From Singulisphaera sp. GP187 (GTDB lineage: Bacteria > Planctomycetota > Planctomycetia > Isosphaerales > Isosphaeraceae), in NCBI RefSeq assembly GCF_900129635.1, contig NZ_FSRB01000003.1, forward strand, positions 682,001 to 746,000: a stretch of DNA of 64,000 bases. Reading direction: 5' to 3'. Below, one piece after another: positions 26,344 to 35,624 of the stretch (the first letter of the stretch is position 1; every line of letters begins with the position of its first letter). A program made the position numbers and the translations under genes. The notes under the pieces were generated by a model, which saw nothing but the letters and a program-made list of their open reading frames with translations, searched no databases and was not told the DNA's origin.

Positions 26344-27633
26344 ATGACAAACCGACAGAAGAGTGTCAGTCGCCTAAGTCCGCGGGTCGAGTCTCTGGAG
26401 TGCCGCAAACTGTTGAGCACGACTCGTTCCGCCATGGACGCATCGGCTCCGGCGGGCCAACGTCGCGTCGCTGCCGAGGTTGGCCCCCTTCCAACATCGC
26501 ATCCGTCAGTCCTTGCCAACCTCCCGGTCACGGCGGCCGCCGACGGCCCGTCCACGGCATCATTCATCGACCCGACCGTCGTCATCCGCAATGTCCGGGC
26601 GATCACCATTGGAGCCAAAGTTTACATCGGTCCGTTCGCGAACGTGAGCGCCCGGCGCGGGGCAACGATCGCGATCGGTAACTCAAGCAATGTGCAGGAC
26701 AACGTCGCGATCCGGGCCGTCGGCCGTGATGGGGGGGTGGTGATCGGCGACCAGGCGATCCTGGCTCATAACGCGAGCGTCATCGGCCCCGCAACGATTG
26801 GGGCGCCGGGGGGCGCCGCAGCGTTCGTTGGGTTCAATGCCGTCATCGATGGCGCGACCGTCCAACCCGGAGCGATGGTGAGCAGTCTCGCCCGGGTCGC
26901 GCCGGGGATCGTGATACCGACCGGGATGAAAGTCAAGCCGGGCATGGACATCAGGACACAGGCCGAGGCGGAACAAGAGAGCCTGGGCAAGGTCGAACCG
27001 GTTACGAGCGGTGACATTCAATTCATGAACGACGTGATTCACGTCAACGAGACTCTTGCCGCGGGTTACTCGGCGCAGGCGATCGAATCACCCCGTTCGG
27101 TGCGGGGCATCGGTCCCAATCCGCCGGCCCCAACGTTCAACCCGATTTCGCATACGCCAACCCTTGCTGGCACGCCGACCACAGCGCCGAGGTTCCACAA
27201 CCGGATCATCGGCGACGTCCGGATGGCCAATTTCCCCCGGCAACTTCATCGAGTCATGGGCCGTGGCGACTCGATCCGCGCCGACGAGGCCAGTCCCTTC
27301 CTCGTCGGATCAATTGCCCGGATGTCCAATCGGGTGACCGTTCATGGCCTTGAACATAGTGATTTGATTTTAGGAGATCGCGACGCCTTCGGTTTCCATA
27401 GTGTGATCCACGGCGGTTCGGACTCGGGTCAGAACCCCGAAGAAACGACCGTCGTCGGCGACCGCGTCCGGGTCGGAGCCTGGGCCGTCGTCTTCAGATC
27501 AACGATCGGCGACCGAGTCAGGATCGGCCGCTACGCCTACGTCGACGGCTCCACGCTCGCACCGGGCACCGTCGTTCCACGGGGCGCGATCATCGTCAAC
27601 AATCAATTTCTGGGCACGGTCGAGTGGGTTTGA
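26344..27633 (+). CDS. Tandem gamma-carbonic-anhydrase-like left-handed beta-helix protein with LEPR-XLL motif
   Basis: The 429-residue protein begins with an LEPR-XLL-type motif (SPRVESLECRKLLS, residues 12-25), found on planctomycete surface proteins. Two hexapeptide-repeat domains follow (about 75-245 and 285-429). The first resembles Methanosarcina Cam closely (SNVQDNVAIRA, ILAHNASVIGPATIG, and HVNETLAAGY near its end). Of the three Cam zinc histidines (81, 117, 122) it keeps only the 117 equivalent (H142); R124 and I147 replace the others. The second keeps equivalents of 81 (H334) and 122 (H356), but has F351 at position 117. Because Cam builds each site from two subunits, the halves could complement each other. 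Carbonic anhydrase activity is unproven. Confidence 0.82.
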   Translation: MTNRQKSVSRLSPRVESLECRKLLSTTRSAMDASAPAGQRRVAAEVGPLPTSHPSVLANLPVTAAADGPSTASFIDPTVVIRNVRAITIGAKVYIGPFANVSARRGATIAIGNSSNVQDNVAIRAVGRDGGVVIGDQAILAHNASVIGPATIGAPGGAAAFVGFNAVIDGATVQPGAMVSSLARVAPGIVIPTGMKVKPGMDIRTQAEAEQESLGKVEPVTSGDIQFMNDVIHVNETLAAGYSAQAIESPRSVRGIGPNPPAPTFNPISHTPTLAGTPTTAPRFHNRIIGDVRMANFPRQLHRVMGRGDSIRADEASPFLVGSIARMSNRVTVHGLEHSDLILGDRDAFGFHSVIHGGSDSGQNPEETTVVGDRVRVGAWAVVFRSTIGDRVRIGRYAYVDGSTLAPGTVVPRGAIIVNNQFLGTVEWV

Positions 27634-27639
27634 CAGGCC

Positions 27640-28032
27640 ACCGCGTCGGCCCAGGCCCACCCCCGACCTGGCGGAGCGCTGGCGCGAGTTCTCCGAGCAT
27701 GGCACGCTGCGTCCGGTGAACCCCCGGCTCGCGCCACCCGAGTTGTTCGTCGAGCGCCCCTCGGGAAAACCGCGAGGCTGGGCTGGCGGATCGGCCCGGC
27801 GCTCGATGGCGGCCACCGCGTCGTGCGTGTCCAGCGCGACGGCCGGCCCTGGAAGGAACTCGGCCTCAAGCCCGCGGACTCCCTCGCCACGGGCCGCGAT
27901 TCCACGCCGATACCCCTGCGGGCCCACGGCCTCGAAGTGGACGCCAGCGAGCCGCACACCTATACTCTGACCTTCCTGGACGCGGCCGGCAACGAGTCGC
28001 CCCCCAGCGCGACGGTACACGTCGGGCCGTAG
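27640..28032 (+). pseudogene. Decayed C-terminal fragment of a larger exported protein
   Basis: Two neighbouring frames read as one protein-like sequence. The first frame gives PDLAERWREFSEHGTLRPVN ... PPELFVERPSGK. After a frameshift near 27768 the second gives TARLGWRIGPALDGGHRVV ... DGRPWKELGLKP ... HTYTLTFLDAAGNESPPSAT, ending at a stop at 28032. The end resembles a fibronectin-III/Ig-like tail. No start codon or ribosome site introduces it. It is probably a relic of a gene truncated on its 5' side; the family is not recognised. Confidence 0.5.
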
Positions 28033-28217
28033 GACGCCGGAGTCCGTTGGTGATCGGGTCGTCGCCTCGAGCTTGGCGCGTGCGGGTGAGCGCTCGGTCG
28101 AACCCTCTCCCTACTTGTGGCGGACGATGCCCACCATCGATCCGTCGCAAGCGTCCTTCCTTAACGTGAGAAAAAGCACCGACTGTTCTCTTCATCGATC
28201 GGATTCGGGGAACGCTC

Positions 28218-29561
28218 ATGGATACCTCTCTGTGCCCGCGAGTGACGGCTTTACCGCCGTTCGGTGTCCTGGAGCAGACGTTTGCCCGGCCGCGCGAACG
28301 GGATGTGTCCGCGGCGGTGTTCCGGGAGATGAGGAAGCTTTTCCCGGTCCCAGCCGTCCTGCGCAACAAGGTCGTGGGACTGACCATGCCGAGCCGCGGC
28401 ATCCGCGACATCCAAACCGTGGTTCGAGCGGCGGTCGACTTTCTCAAGTCAGAGTGCAAGGAGGTCCGGGTCCTGACCGCCATGGGCACGCATGGGGGTG
28501 GGACCGAGGCCGGTGAACGCGACATGGCGGCGTCCCGCGGCGTGACTGAGGCGGCGGTCGGAGCCGCCATCCACTCGCGGATGGACACACGGCAGATCGC
28601 CACCGTGGACCATGTCGAGGTCCACGTCTCGGAGGATGCCCTGGCGTGCGATTGCGTCGTGCTGTTGAACCGGGTGAAGGAGCACACCGACATCGACTGG
28701 CCGGTACCGCCGCCCGCGGGGTTCTTCGGACTCGAGTCCGGGTTCGCGAAGATCCTCGCCCTGGGGCTGTCCAAGATGCGCGCGATTGAGATGCACCGAC
28801 ATATTCCGCGGATCGGCCTCGGCGCTGCGATCGAACTGGCCGCGCGACGGACGATCAGCGGAACGGAGGTCAAAATTGCGGGCGGGCTGGGAATCATCGA
28901 GAATGCCTGCGACGAGACCGCCGAGATCCTCGGCGTTCCCGTGGTGACTGTGGACCAATTCTTCGCCGCGGAAGCCGCCGCGCTCGGCCGCTCGAAGCTC
29001 CTGATGCCCGCGCTGCCCGTGATGGATCTCGATCTCCTCTACTGTGCCTTTCTGGGAAAGGACAAATCCGGCCAGGGGATGCACACGAAGGCGATCGGGC
29101 GATCACCCTATGGCTACGAGCAGGGAAAGCCCTGGAAGCCCGCGATGCCGCGAATTCACACGATCATCGGCGGCCGCCTGACCGAAGGAAGTCACGGCAA
29201 CGCCATCGGCGTCGGCATGTGCCAGTTCATCACCCGCCGCTTCGACGAGGCGGTGAACTGGGAGCGGACGGCGGTCAACTGTCTTTCCGCGCTCACCCCC
29301 AACCAGGCCCACCGGCCGATCGTCTGCGAGAGCGATCGGCGCGCCCTCGAGCTCGCGCTCGCCGTCTGCCCGTCGGGACCGAACGGTGTCCGCGCGGCGC
29401 TCATCGACAGCACCCTGGAGATGACCCGACTGCTCGTCTCACCCGGTTTGATTGCCGCTCTCCCGCCCGGTGGTAACGCACGCGTCGTCCAGGAGCCCGA
29501 GCCCCTCCGTTTCGACGTGGAGGGATATCTCGACGTCGACCGCTACTGGGGGTCGCACTGA
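28218..29561 (+). CDS. LarA-like (lactate racemase N-terminal domain, DUF2088) protein
   Basis: The 447-residue protein resembles the nickel-dependent lactate racemase superfamily: TMPSRGIRDIQTVVRAAVDF, VRVLTAMGTHGGGTEAG (the conserved THGG turn), VVLLNRVKEHTDIDWP and LIDSTLEMTRLLVSPGL. It is about as long as LarA. Whether it binds the nickel-pincer nucleotide is unclear, since no LarB, LarC or LarE homologue is in the window; many relatives have other or unknown racemase/epimerase activities. It is transcribed alone. Confidence 0.8.
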   Translation: MDTSLCPRVTALPPFGVLEQTFARPRERDVSAAVFREMRKLFPVPAVLRNKVVGLTMPSRGIRDIQTVVRAAVDFLKSECKEVRVLTAMGTHGGGTEAGERDMAASRGVTEAAVGAAIHSRMDTRQIATVDHVEVHVSEDALACDCVVLLNRVKEHTDIDWPVPPPAGFFGLESGFAKILALGLSKMRAIEMHRHIPRIGLGAAIELAARRTISGTEVKIAGGLGIIENACDETAEILGVPVVTVDQFFAAEAAALGRSKLLMPALPVMDLDLLYCAFLGKDKSGQGMHTKAIGRSPYGYEQGKPWKPAMPRIHTIIGGRLTEGSHGNAIGVGMCQFITRRFDEAVNWERTAVNCLSALTPNQAHRPIVCESDRRALELALAVCPSGPNGVRAALIDSTLEMTRLLVSPGLIAALPPGGNARVVQEPEPLRFDVEGYLDVDRYWGSH

Positions 29562-29798
29562 ACGGCGACCGGAGTTTGCGCGACGGGACCTTCCGGATCC
29601 CGAAGCCTGCCGACGATGATGAGCGGCGCAAGGATGGCCGAGACGCGATCCCGCCTCCCGGTCATCCTGCCGACATCGTTTTCGTGCGCTTCCAGCGTCA
29701 GGTCGCCATCGAGAACAACAGCACTTTCTCGCTGAAGACCGGGCCGCCCCATAGGAGGAGCCGGTGAGGATTCGGCGGGAAATCTTGCCCCCGCGACC

Positions 29799-30302
29799 TC
29801 ACTTCGTCCGGCCCAGCTCCCTGTCTTGCATGGCCTCCTTCTGCTTCTTCTTCTCCGGGTATTCGATGACGACGAGCTCCCGCGTCTCGGGGTCGTAGCC
29901 GTACTCTTGGTAGTAGGGGAGCATCGGGAGCTGGATTCCGTCGGGCTTGCCCTTCTTGATGATCAGATCCATGAACTCCGCGTACGTCTTGATCTTCTCG
30001 CCGTTGAGGGCCTCGTAGGCGTCCATGTCCATCTTGACCTTCATCTTGGCAATGTTGCCCACGCTGGTGCGGTAGGCGTCGGCCTGGACGGTGAGGTAGT
30101 CGGTCGAGTGGATCTTGCCGTCGGTGGTCTGCCCGCCCGCCATGAGTTCGGGCTGGAGGTCGCGGACGTCCTGCGTGGTCTTGTGGAGGGTCTCACGGGT
30201 CGGTGCGGCCATGCGCTTCGCCTTCTCCTCACAGCCGGCGGTGAGGACGGCAAGCGGGAACGCGAGGGCCAAGGCGAGGAGGGGGCGGGATCGGGGTGTC
30301 AT
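29799..30302 (-). CDS. Putative lipoprotein
   Basis: The 167-residue protein has a lipoprotein signal (LALALAFPLAVLTAGC, lipobox LTAG-C at residues 21-24), so it is likely anchored by a lipidated cysteine. The mature part is charged, without recognised domains, and ends in a lysine-rich stretch (EYPEKKKQKEAMQDRELG). No function can be assigned. The 237 bases between it and the LarA-like gene hold no supported gene. Confidence 0.75.
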   Translation of the reverse strand: MTPRSRPLLALALAFPLAVLTAGCEEKAKRMAAPTRETLHKTTQDVRDLQPELMAGGQTTDGKIHSTDYLTVQADAYRTSVGNIAKMKVKMDMDAYEALNGEKIKTYAEFMDLIIKKGKPDGIQLPMLPYYQEYGYDPETRELVVIEYPEKKKQKEAMQDRELGRTK

Positions 30303-31115
30303 CGGGCCGTCCTGGTTGGTTCGGGGACTCGGATCGTGCGGAGGTCAACGTGTAAGAATCCCCAGCCTAAAGAGGAAATTTCATCGAGGTAGTAAAGGGT
30401 TGATTTGAAAGGAGCTCGCGTCTGTGATGTCCTTAAGGTAGGTGGCTAATCACTACCGGGAGGCAATCATGGAACGCGAACTCTGGCCCGATTATATCAC
30501 CTCGTCATGGTCGCCGGGCCGCTGGGGAACGGCCCGGCGAGGTACCGGCGAATCGGGCCACGCCCTCGATCGTCCGGGGCGGGTCATCGACGGCGACGGC
30601 GGGGATCGCCATCAACCAGGCGAACGTGACGAACATCGGAGGCCTCCCGTCGACTTCGACCCTCCCGCCATCGATCGTCGGACAGGCCGAGATCGGTATG
30701 ATCGGAGGGTCGATCTGTCGCGATCGTAATGAGACTCGCGAGGCGATGCAACGATGCGTTCGCTCGGTCCCATCGCGGCGATTTGCCCAGGAGTGGAAGT
30801 GCGGACCCGACCCGGGAAAATGCGTCTTATCGGCCGCGGCCAAGGGGTCGAGGAAATCCCGGTAAGATCGGAGGGCGGCCGGCGATCCTCCGGCCGAATG
30901 CCAACGTCCCGACTGAAGTCGAAGCACGGGAAGCTGCCAGGCAAATGGTAGGCTGGGGGTAACCCGAGCGATTCCCGAACAGGTACCACTCCAGTCAGAG
31001 CGCATGAGCAGGCGGCGTAACGATACCTCAGCCTTTTGGGAGTCCAGGCACCGGCGTTTTGAAGACACTTGCCGAGGCCAGATTTCGTGCACTCCCAACA
31101 GAGAAGGTGTTTTCC
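30303..31115. other. Long intergenic region with one doubtful small reading frame
   Basis: This 813-base region lies between the lipoprotein gene and the TIGR03000 methyltransferase gene. Apart from the minus-strand frame at 30505-30636, described separately, I see no gene, repeat or RNA. Codon composition of the other frames looks random. Confidence 0.5.
30505..30636 (-). CDS. Possible 43-residue exported peptide or gene remnant
   Basis: A GGGAGG ribosome site lies six bases before ATG 30636. The frame starts MFVTFAWLMAIPAVAVDDPP, which looks like a short signal peptide with a cleavage region, and third positions are mostly G or C. It ends after 43 residues. The stop could reflect a frameshift, because the next frame stays open for about a dozen more codons. 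It may be a small secreted peptide or the 5' end of a lost gene. Confidence 0.3.
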   Translation of the reverse strand: MFVTFAWLMAIPAVAVDDPPRTIEGVARFAGTSPGRSPAARRP

Positions 31116-31916
31116 ATGTGGCGCAACTTGATTCTGGCGGCGGGCCTGTTTGCTTGCCTGATCCCGGCGGACATGTTCGCGCAGGAGTATCAGAAGACCA
31201 TCACGGTCGAGGTCTTTCTGCCGGAGGGCGCCCGCCTGTTTATCGAAGGGCAGGAGACGAAGTCCAAGGGGCTGATACGCCGCTTCGAGTCGCCGCCACT
31301 GCCGCCGGGCAATTACACCTACACCATCGAGGCGATCATTCCCGGTCCAAACGGGCCGCGAACGGTGGCACGCCGGATCGACGTTCGGCCGGGCGACTTC
31401 GAATCGATCGACCTGCGCGAGCCGGGCAAACGGCCCATAACCGACGTCGAATATGAGCCGACGCCACAGAAGGTGGTCGATGCGCTGCTGCGGCTGGCCA
31501 AGGTAACCAGCACGGACGTGGTCTGGGACCTCGGCTGCGGCGACGGACGCATCCCCGTGACGGCGGCCAAGGAGTACGCCTGCAAGGCGTGCGGTTTCGA
31601 TATCGATCCCGAACGCGTCAAGGATTCCCTCGCCAACGTGCGCAAGCACGGCGTAGAGCGGCTGGTCACGATCGAAAAGCGTGACGTCTTCACACTCGAC
31701 CTGAGCAAAGAGCCGACCATCGTCACCCTCTACCTGCTGCCGCGCCTCAACGCCAAATTGTTGCCGCAACTCCGGAAGCTGCGGCCGGGCGCGCGCGTGA
31801 TTTCGGTCGCGCACCGGATGGCCGACGTCAAGCCTGACGAGCAGACCGTGGTTGATACTGAGCGGGGCCAGTTCAACGTCTATCTGTGGAAGGCGGAGAC
31901 GCTCCGTGGCCATTGA
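31116..31916 (+). CDS. TIGR03000 domain fused to a class I methyltransferase, with signal peptide
   Basis: The 266-residue protein has a signal peptide (LILAAGLFACLIPADMFAQ), then a TIGR03000 planctomycete domain (about residues 28-105: TVEVFLPEGARLFIEGQETK, IRRFESPPLPPGNYTYTIEA). A methyltransferase domain follows (about 115-260: VVWDLGCGDGRIPVTAAKEY for SAM binding, GFDIDPERV). ATG 31116 is chosen over TTG/GTG codons upstream because GAGAAGG precedes it and the signal peptide begins there. An exported SAM-dependent enzyme is odd, since SAM is cytosolic; either the leader acts as a membrane anchor facing inward or the enzyme works in a non-classical compartment. Confidence 0.85.
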   Translation: MWRNLILAAGLFACLIPADMFAQEYQKTITVEVFLPEGARLFIEGQETKSKGLIRRFESPPLPPGNYTYTIEAIIPGPNGPRTVARRIDVRPGDFESIDLREPGKRPITDVEYEPTPQKVVDALLRLAKVTSTDVVWDLGCGDGRIPVTAAKEYACKACGFDIDPERVKDSLANVRKHGVERLVTIEKRDVFTLDLSKEPTIVTLYLLPRLNAKLLPQLRKLRPGARVISVAHRMADVKPDEQTVVDTERGQFNVYLWKAETLRGH

Positions 31917-32182
31917 CTTGCCACGTTCTCTCGTCGGCGCGGTTCTCGCTCAGGTTTGTCCGGTGGCTCATTGTCGCGAATCGCGTAACGCCGAGGCAAG
32001 CGCCGACGGCTGGGGAGGTCGTGATTTTGCTATTGTCGGTCCGACACACCGATGGGATCGCCTCGGATCCTGTCGTGGCCAGGCCAGCATTTATGCCAAC
32101 GCAACTGTTCACGCAAAAAAGAAATCATCATCAACACGCTAACACTCATCGTCATACGAGATCAACGGGGCCGCCGCCTGGT

Positions 32183-32971
32183 TCACCCATTGCGTCGGGC
32201 GATCGCGAACAACGAGGTGCCGGTCTCAAGTGTTGCGGCGAGTGCCCTCGGTTGTTCGACCGCGAAGGCGAGCTTGAGTAACAATGGCGCGGGCCAGATC
32301 GGAACGCGGAGGTGGCGGCGATAGACGTCGGCCGGCGACTCGCCCGCCTCTGCCTTGTTCCTCGCACGCTGACGCTTGAGGATCGGGACCATCCAGGCGC
32401 CCCACCAGAAGACGGATTCGACCTCGAGCCCGGTCTCGTCGAACGCCCGGCGCAGTCCGTCGGGGAGGTAACGGCGACGGTGTCCCTGGATCGCGTCAAA
32501 CTCGGAAAAGAGGTCGGGCCGAGCCGGGACGCTGACGATCACGAGGCCGCCCCCCGGCTTCGCGAGCTGGCCGAGCGTTGCCACCGCCGCGCGATCGTCA
32601 TCGAGGTGCTCGATCACGTCGAGCGCGATCACAACGTCGAAGGTCTCCACATCGTTGGGGAGTGGGCGGGTGAGGTCGGCCTCGATCAGCCTGCGGTCGG
32701 GCCGGTCGAGCTTGGCGAGGATCGAAGGCGAAACGTCGAGGCCGCGCGGGGCGTAGCCTTTGGCCTCGAGGGCCTCGAGCGTGACGCCCCAGCCGCAGCC
32801 GGCATCGAGCACCTTGGCCGGTGGTCGAATGCCCAGCCGCTCCAGCAGGGTGAGGGTCAGCTTCGCGCGGGCGTGCCACCAGGGGTGCCTTCGGACAATC
32901 GCACCGGTCGCGACGAGGATCCCCTCATCCATATGACCATCGGCAATCCCCTCGGACCAAGTCGTGATCAT
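32183..32971 (-). CDS. Class I SAM-dependent methyltransferase
   Basis: The 262-residue protein contains a methyltransferase core: VLDAGCGWGVTLEALEAKGY (motif I), GLDVSPSILAKLDR, FDVVIALDVIEHLDDDRAA, and GGLVIVSVPARPDLFSEFD. The long hydrophobic C-terminal part (WPAPLLLKLAFAVEQPRALA) is like that of methyltransferases acting on cell-surface polysaccharides or quinones. The substrate is unknown. The 266 bases downstream, up to the TIGR03000 methyltransferase stop, contain no supported gene. Confidence 0.82.
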   Translation of the reverse strand: MITTWSEGIADGHMDEGILVATGAIVRRHPWWHARAKLTLTLLERLGIRPPAKVLDAGCGWGVTLEALEAKGYAPRGLDVSPSILAKLDRPDRRLIEADLTRPLPNDVETFDVVIALDVIEHLDDDRAAVATLGQLAKPGGGLVIVSVPARPDLFSEFDAIQGHRRRYLPDGLRRAFDETGLEVESVFWWGAWMVPILKRQRARNKAEAGESPADVYRRHLRVPIWPAPLLLKLAFAVEQPRALAATLETGTSLFAIARRNG

Positions 32972-33056
32972 GCGAACTCCATCGGACTCCTCTCGGCGAG
33001 GGGGCTCCTGCGCGACTGTGCCGCCCCCTCAATCGCATGCCGATGTTTCGCGCGAG

Positions 33057-34172
33057 TCAGAACCCGATCGATCGATCGCGGGCCGTGACGTCCCACTCAT
33101 CGACAAGCGCTCCGTCTTCGATCACGTACACCCGCCGGTGCAGAGCGCAGGTCGGGCAGATGTGGGTGGGGATGGCCAGGACTGCGGTGCCGGGGGGGAA
33201 CTGGCCCGCTTGCGGGGTCTCGACGACGAGATGCTCTTCGCTCTGGCCGCCGAGAGTCGCCTCCGGGATGTTGAGCAGGGTCAAGCGGGCGCCGACGGGG
33301 TCGGCGGCGACCGCCTTGTGACCGAGGTCGAGGCAGAGACGACCGGGACGAGGATGGCTGATAACCCGGGTCAGGAGCAGGGCGGCCGGAACAAACGGCA
33401 AGTCGGGAAACTTGGTCGCGTAGCCATTGTCATGGAGGACACTGGTGCCCGGCGAGCACTCGACGCCCGGTCGATCCAAGGCCGCATGGACCGGGAAGGT
33501 CGGGGTTCCGCCCAAAACCAGCCGCGGCGCCTCGATCCCGCGTTGCTTGAGCCGCTCCTGGAGCCGGAGCGTCTTCTCGATCCCAGGCGCGGCGATCCGC
33601 TTGCGCTCGTCCGGGTCGGCCTCCTGAATGTGGCCGTCGTAGGCGTGTAGTCCATCGAGGACGAGGTTCGGCAACCGCTCGATCAGCGTCGCCAGTTCCT
33701 CCGCCCCCGCACCGGGGTCGATCCCGGTCCGACCCATGCCGACCTCGAGGTCGATCAGGACCGGGAGCGGCTTGCCGATTCCCTCGACGCCAGCCGACAA
33801 GGCGCGGGCCGAGTCGGGATGGTCCACGAGGACTCGAAACTGGGTCTCGGGGAACCCGCGGATCAGACGGGCGAGGCGGTCGATGTTCGGTCCGACGACC
33901 GGATAGCCGAGCAGCACGTCGGTCCCTCCGGCCCGGGCGATCATCTCGGCCTCGGCGATCGTGGCGCACTTATGCTTGTGAATCCCTTTCCGTTCCACCA
34001 GCCGAACGATCTCGGCCATCTTGTGCGTCTTGACGTGGGGACGAAGCCGATCGGCGCTCCCGGCGAGCGCGATCATCGCCTCGAGGTTCTGCTCGAGAAT
34101 CGTCCGGAAGATCAAGAGCGACGGACTGAGCAGTCGCGAGGTCTCGTTCAAACGATAGCGGGAATCCATCAA
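33057..34172 (-). CDS. PLP-dependent D-serine dehydratase/D-threonine aldolase family protein
   Basis: The 371-residue fold-type III enzyme has the PLP lysine in LRPHVKTHKM (K48), the barrel segments VLIDLEVGMGRTGIDPG and LHAYDGHIQ, and GGTPTFPVH. The metal site near the C-terminus reads THIC (H337, C339), the H-x-C form of D-serine dehydratase, whereas D-threonine aldolases usually have H-x-D. It should therefore act on D-3-hydroxy amino acids, most likely as a dehydratase. It lies 58 bases downstream of the M20 gene's end only in map order: the M20 gene precedes it on the minus strand and could be co-transcribed. Confidence 0.85.
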   Translation of the reverse strand: MMDSRYRLNETSRLLSPSLLIFRTILEQNLEAMIALAGSADRLRPHVKTHKMAEIVRLVERKGIHKHKCATIAEAEMIARAGGTDVLLGYPVVGPNIDRLARLIRGFPETQFRVLVDHPDSARALSAGVEGIGKPLPVLIDLEVGMGRTGIDPGAGAEELATLIERLPNLVLDGLHAYDGHIQEADPDERKRIAAPGIEKTLRLQERLKQRGIEAPRLVLGGTPTFPVHAALDRPGVECSPGTSVLHDNGYATKFPDLPFVPAALLLTRVISHPRPGRLCLDLGHKAVAADPVGARLTLLNIPEATLGGQSEEHLVVETPQAGQFPPGTAVLAIPTHICPTCALHRRVYVIEDGALVDEWDVTARDRSIGF

Positions 34173-34230
34173 CGTGCCCTTCTTCGGGAGTTCGGCCCAG
34201 TCAGGGGAACAGCGGCGGGTTCGGGTGGGT

Positions 34231-35541
34231 TCAAGGTTTGGCCGGCATGAGTTCCAAGGCGGCGGCCGTCATGGCGCGGATCCCGGTTTGGATGCTCGGC
34301 GCGGGGTCGGGGTGGTAGAGCGAAGAGTGAAGCGAGGGGAGCGATTCCCCCTTCGCTTTCGCCTCCTTGATGCGTTGCGGCGGGGTTGTACCCAGGCGGA
34401 ACATGAAGGTCGGCACCCCGTCCCGGCCATAGAGGCCGAAATCCTCGGCGCCCATGACCGGCTCGACTTCCTTGACATTCGGTGCGCCGAGGGTCTCGAT
34501 CAGGACCGGGAGAATCCGCGCGACCAGACTCGGCGTATTGATCGTCGGGGGCGTGGTTTCCACGAGGCTGACGACCGGCTCCGGGGCCTGATGCGCCTGA
34601 GCCAGTCCCTTCACCCGGCGATTGATGCCTTCGATCAACTGGTCGCGGACGTCGTCGCGATAGGCGCGGAGGGTCAACTGGAGCTTCACCTCGTTCGAGA
34701 TGATGTTGTGCTTCGTCCCCCCGTGAATCGAGCCGACGGTCAAGACCGCCGGATGAATCGGGTTGATCTCACGGCTCACGATCGTCTGAAAATCCACGAT
34801 CGCCAGCGCGGCCAACACGATCGGATCGACGGTCGAGTGAGGCGAGGCGCCATGGCCTCCCTTCCCCTTGATCAGGACGTCGACCGCCGTGGAGCCGGCC
34901 AGGGCAGGGCCCGACGTATAGGCCACGGTCCCGGTCGCCTGGTCGGGAGTCACGTGCAAAGCCAGGGCAAAGTCGGGCTTGGGAAACCGGGTGTAGAGGC
35001 CGTCGTCGAGCATGGCCTTCGCCCCACCGATCATCTCCTCGGCGGGCTGGCCAATCAACAATACGGTTCCCGCCCACTGGTCCTTATGCGTGGCCAACCA
35101 GCGAGCCACACCAACAAGACAAGTCATATGGATGTCATGACCGCAGGCGTGCATCACGCTTACAGGCTTGCCGGACAGGTCAAGCGCGGTCGCCTTGCTC
35201 GCGTAGGGCAGGCCGGTCTCCTCGGCCACGGGCAAGGCATCGAGGTCTGTCCGGATCAGGACGGTCGGCCCCGGCCCGTTCTTGAGGATCCCGACGACTC
35301 CAAGCTTCCCCACGCCGGTCGTGACCACGGCTCCGGCTTGGGTCAGCTCGTCGGCGATCCGCTCGGCCGTTTTGACTTCCTGGAAGGAAAGCTCAGGGTG
35401 GGTGTGCAGGTGAGTGTAGAGTGCCACCAAATCGTTTTGGTTGGCCTGGAACCAGGCGTCGTACGGGCTCGCCCCGTTCGCGGAGCCGGCCGTCGGCGCG
35501 AGCAGGACGATCGAGACCAACCAGACGCGCAGAGAGGGCAT
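34231..35541 (-). CDS. Exported M20-family amidohydrolase/peptidase
   Basis: The 436-residue protein has a signal peptide (LRVWLVSIVLLAPTAGSA) and a full M20 aminoacylase/hippurate hydrolase body: LVALYTHLHTHPELSFQE, RTDLDALPVAEETG, VMHACGHDIHMTCLVG (metal ligands), IGQPAEEMIGGAKAMLDDG, and GAEDFGLYGRDGVPTFMF. It probably removes acyl groups from amino acids or cleaves indole-amino-acid-like amides outside the cytoplasm. Start ATG 35541 is preferred over ATG 35547 because GGAG lies seven bases before it. The reading frame is open further upstream, but that part overlaps the TPR gene's promoter and is unlike the family. Confidence 0.88.
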   Translation of the reverse strand: MPSLRVWLVSIVLLAPTAGSANGASPYDAWFQANQNDLVALYTHLHTHPELSFQEVKTAERIADELTQAGAVVTTGVGKLGVVGILKNGPGPTVLIRTDLDALPVAEETGLPYASKATALDLSGKPVSVMHACGHDIHMTCLVGVARWLATHKDQWAGTVLLIGQPAEEMIGGAKAMLDDGLYTRFPKPDFALALHVTPDQATGTVAYTSGPALAGSTAVDVLIKGKGGHGASPHSTVDPIVLAALAIVDFQTIVSREINPIHPAVLTVGSIHGGTKHNIISNEVKLQLTLRAYRDDVRDQLIEGINRRVKGLAQAHQAPEPVVSLVETTPPTINTPSLVARILPVLIETLGAPNVKEVEPVMGAEDFGLYGRDGVPTFMFRLGTTPPQRIKEAKAKGESLPSLHSSLYHPDPAPSIQTGIRAMTAAALELMPAKP

Positions 35542-35624
35542 CGGCATGCTCCGTGACAGGGCGGTTACGACGGCGATTGTTTGTGCGTACGGATCGGAGG
35601 AGAGGTACGAACTTCGGGGAGCGG

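Noticed and set aside
30442..30729. A 95-codon plus-strand frame before the TIGR03000 methyltransferase
   Set aside because: It is Arg/Gly/Asp-rich without start signals, and the opposite strand has a better-supported though doubtful small frame.
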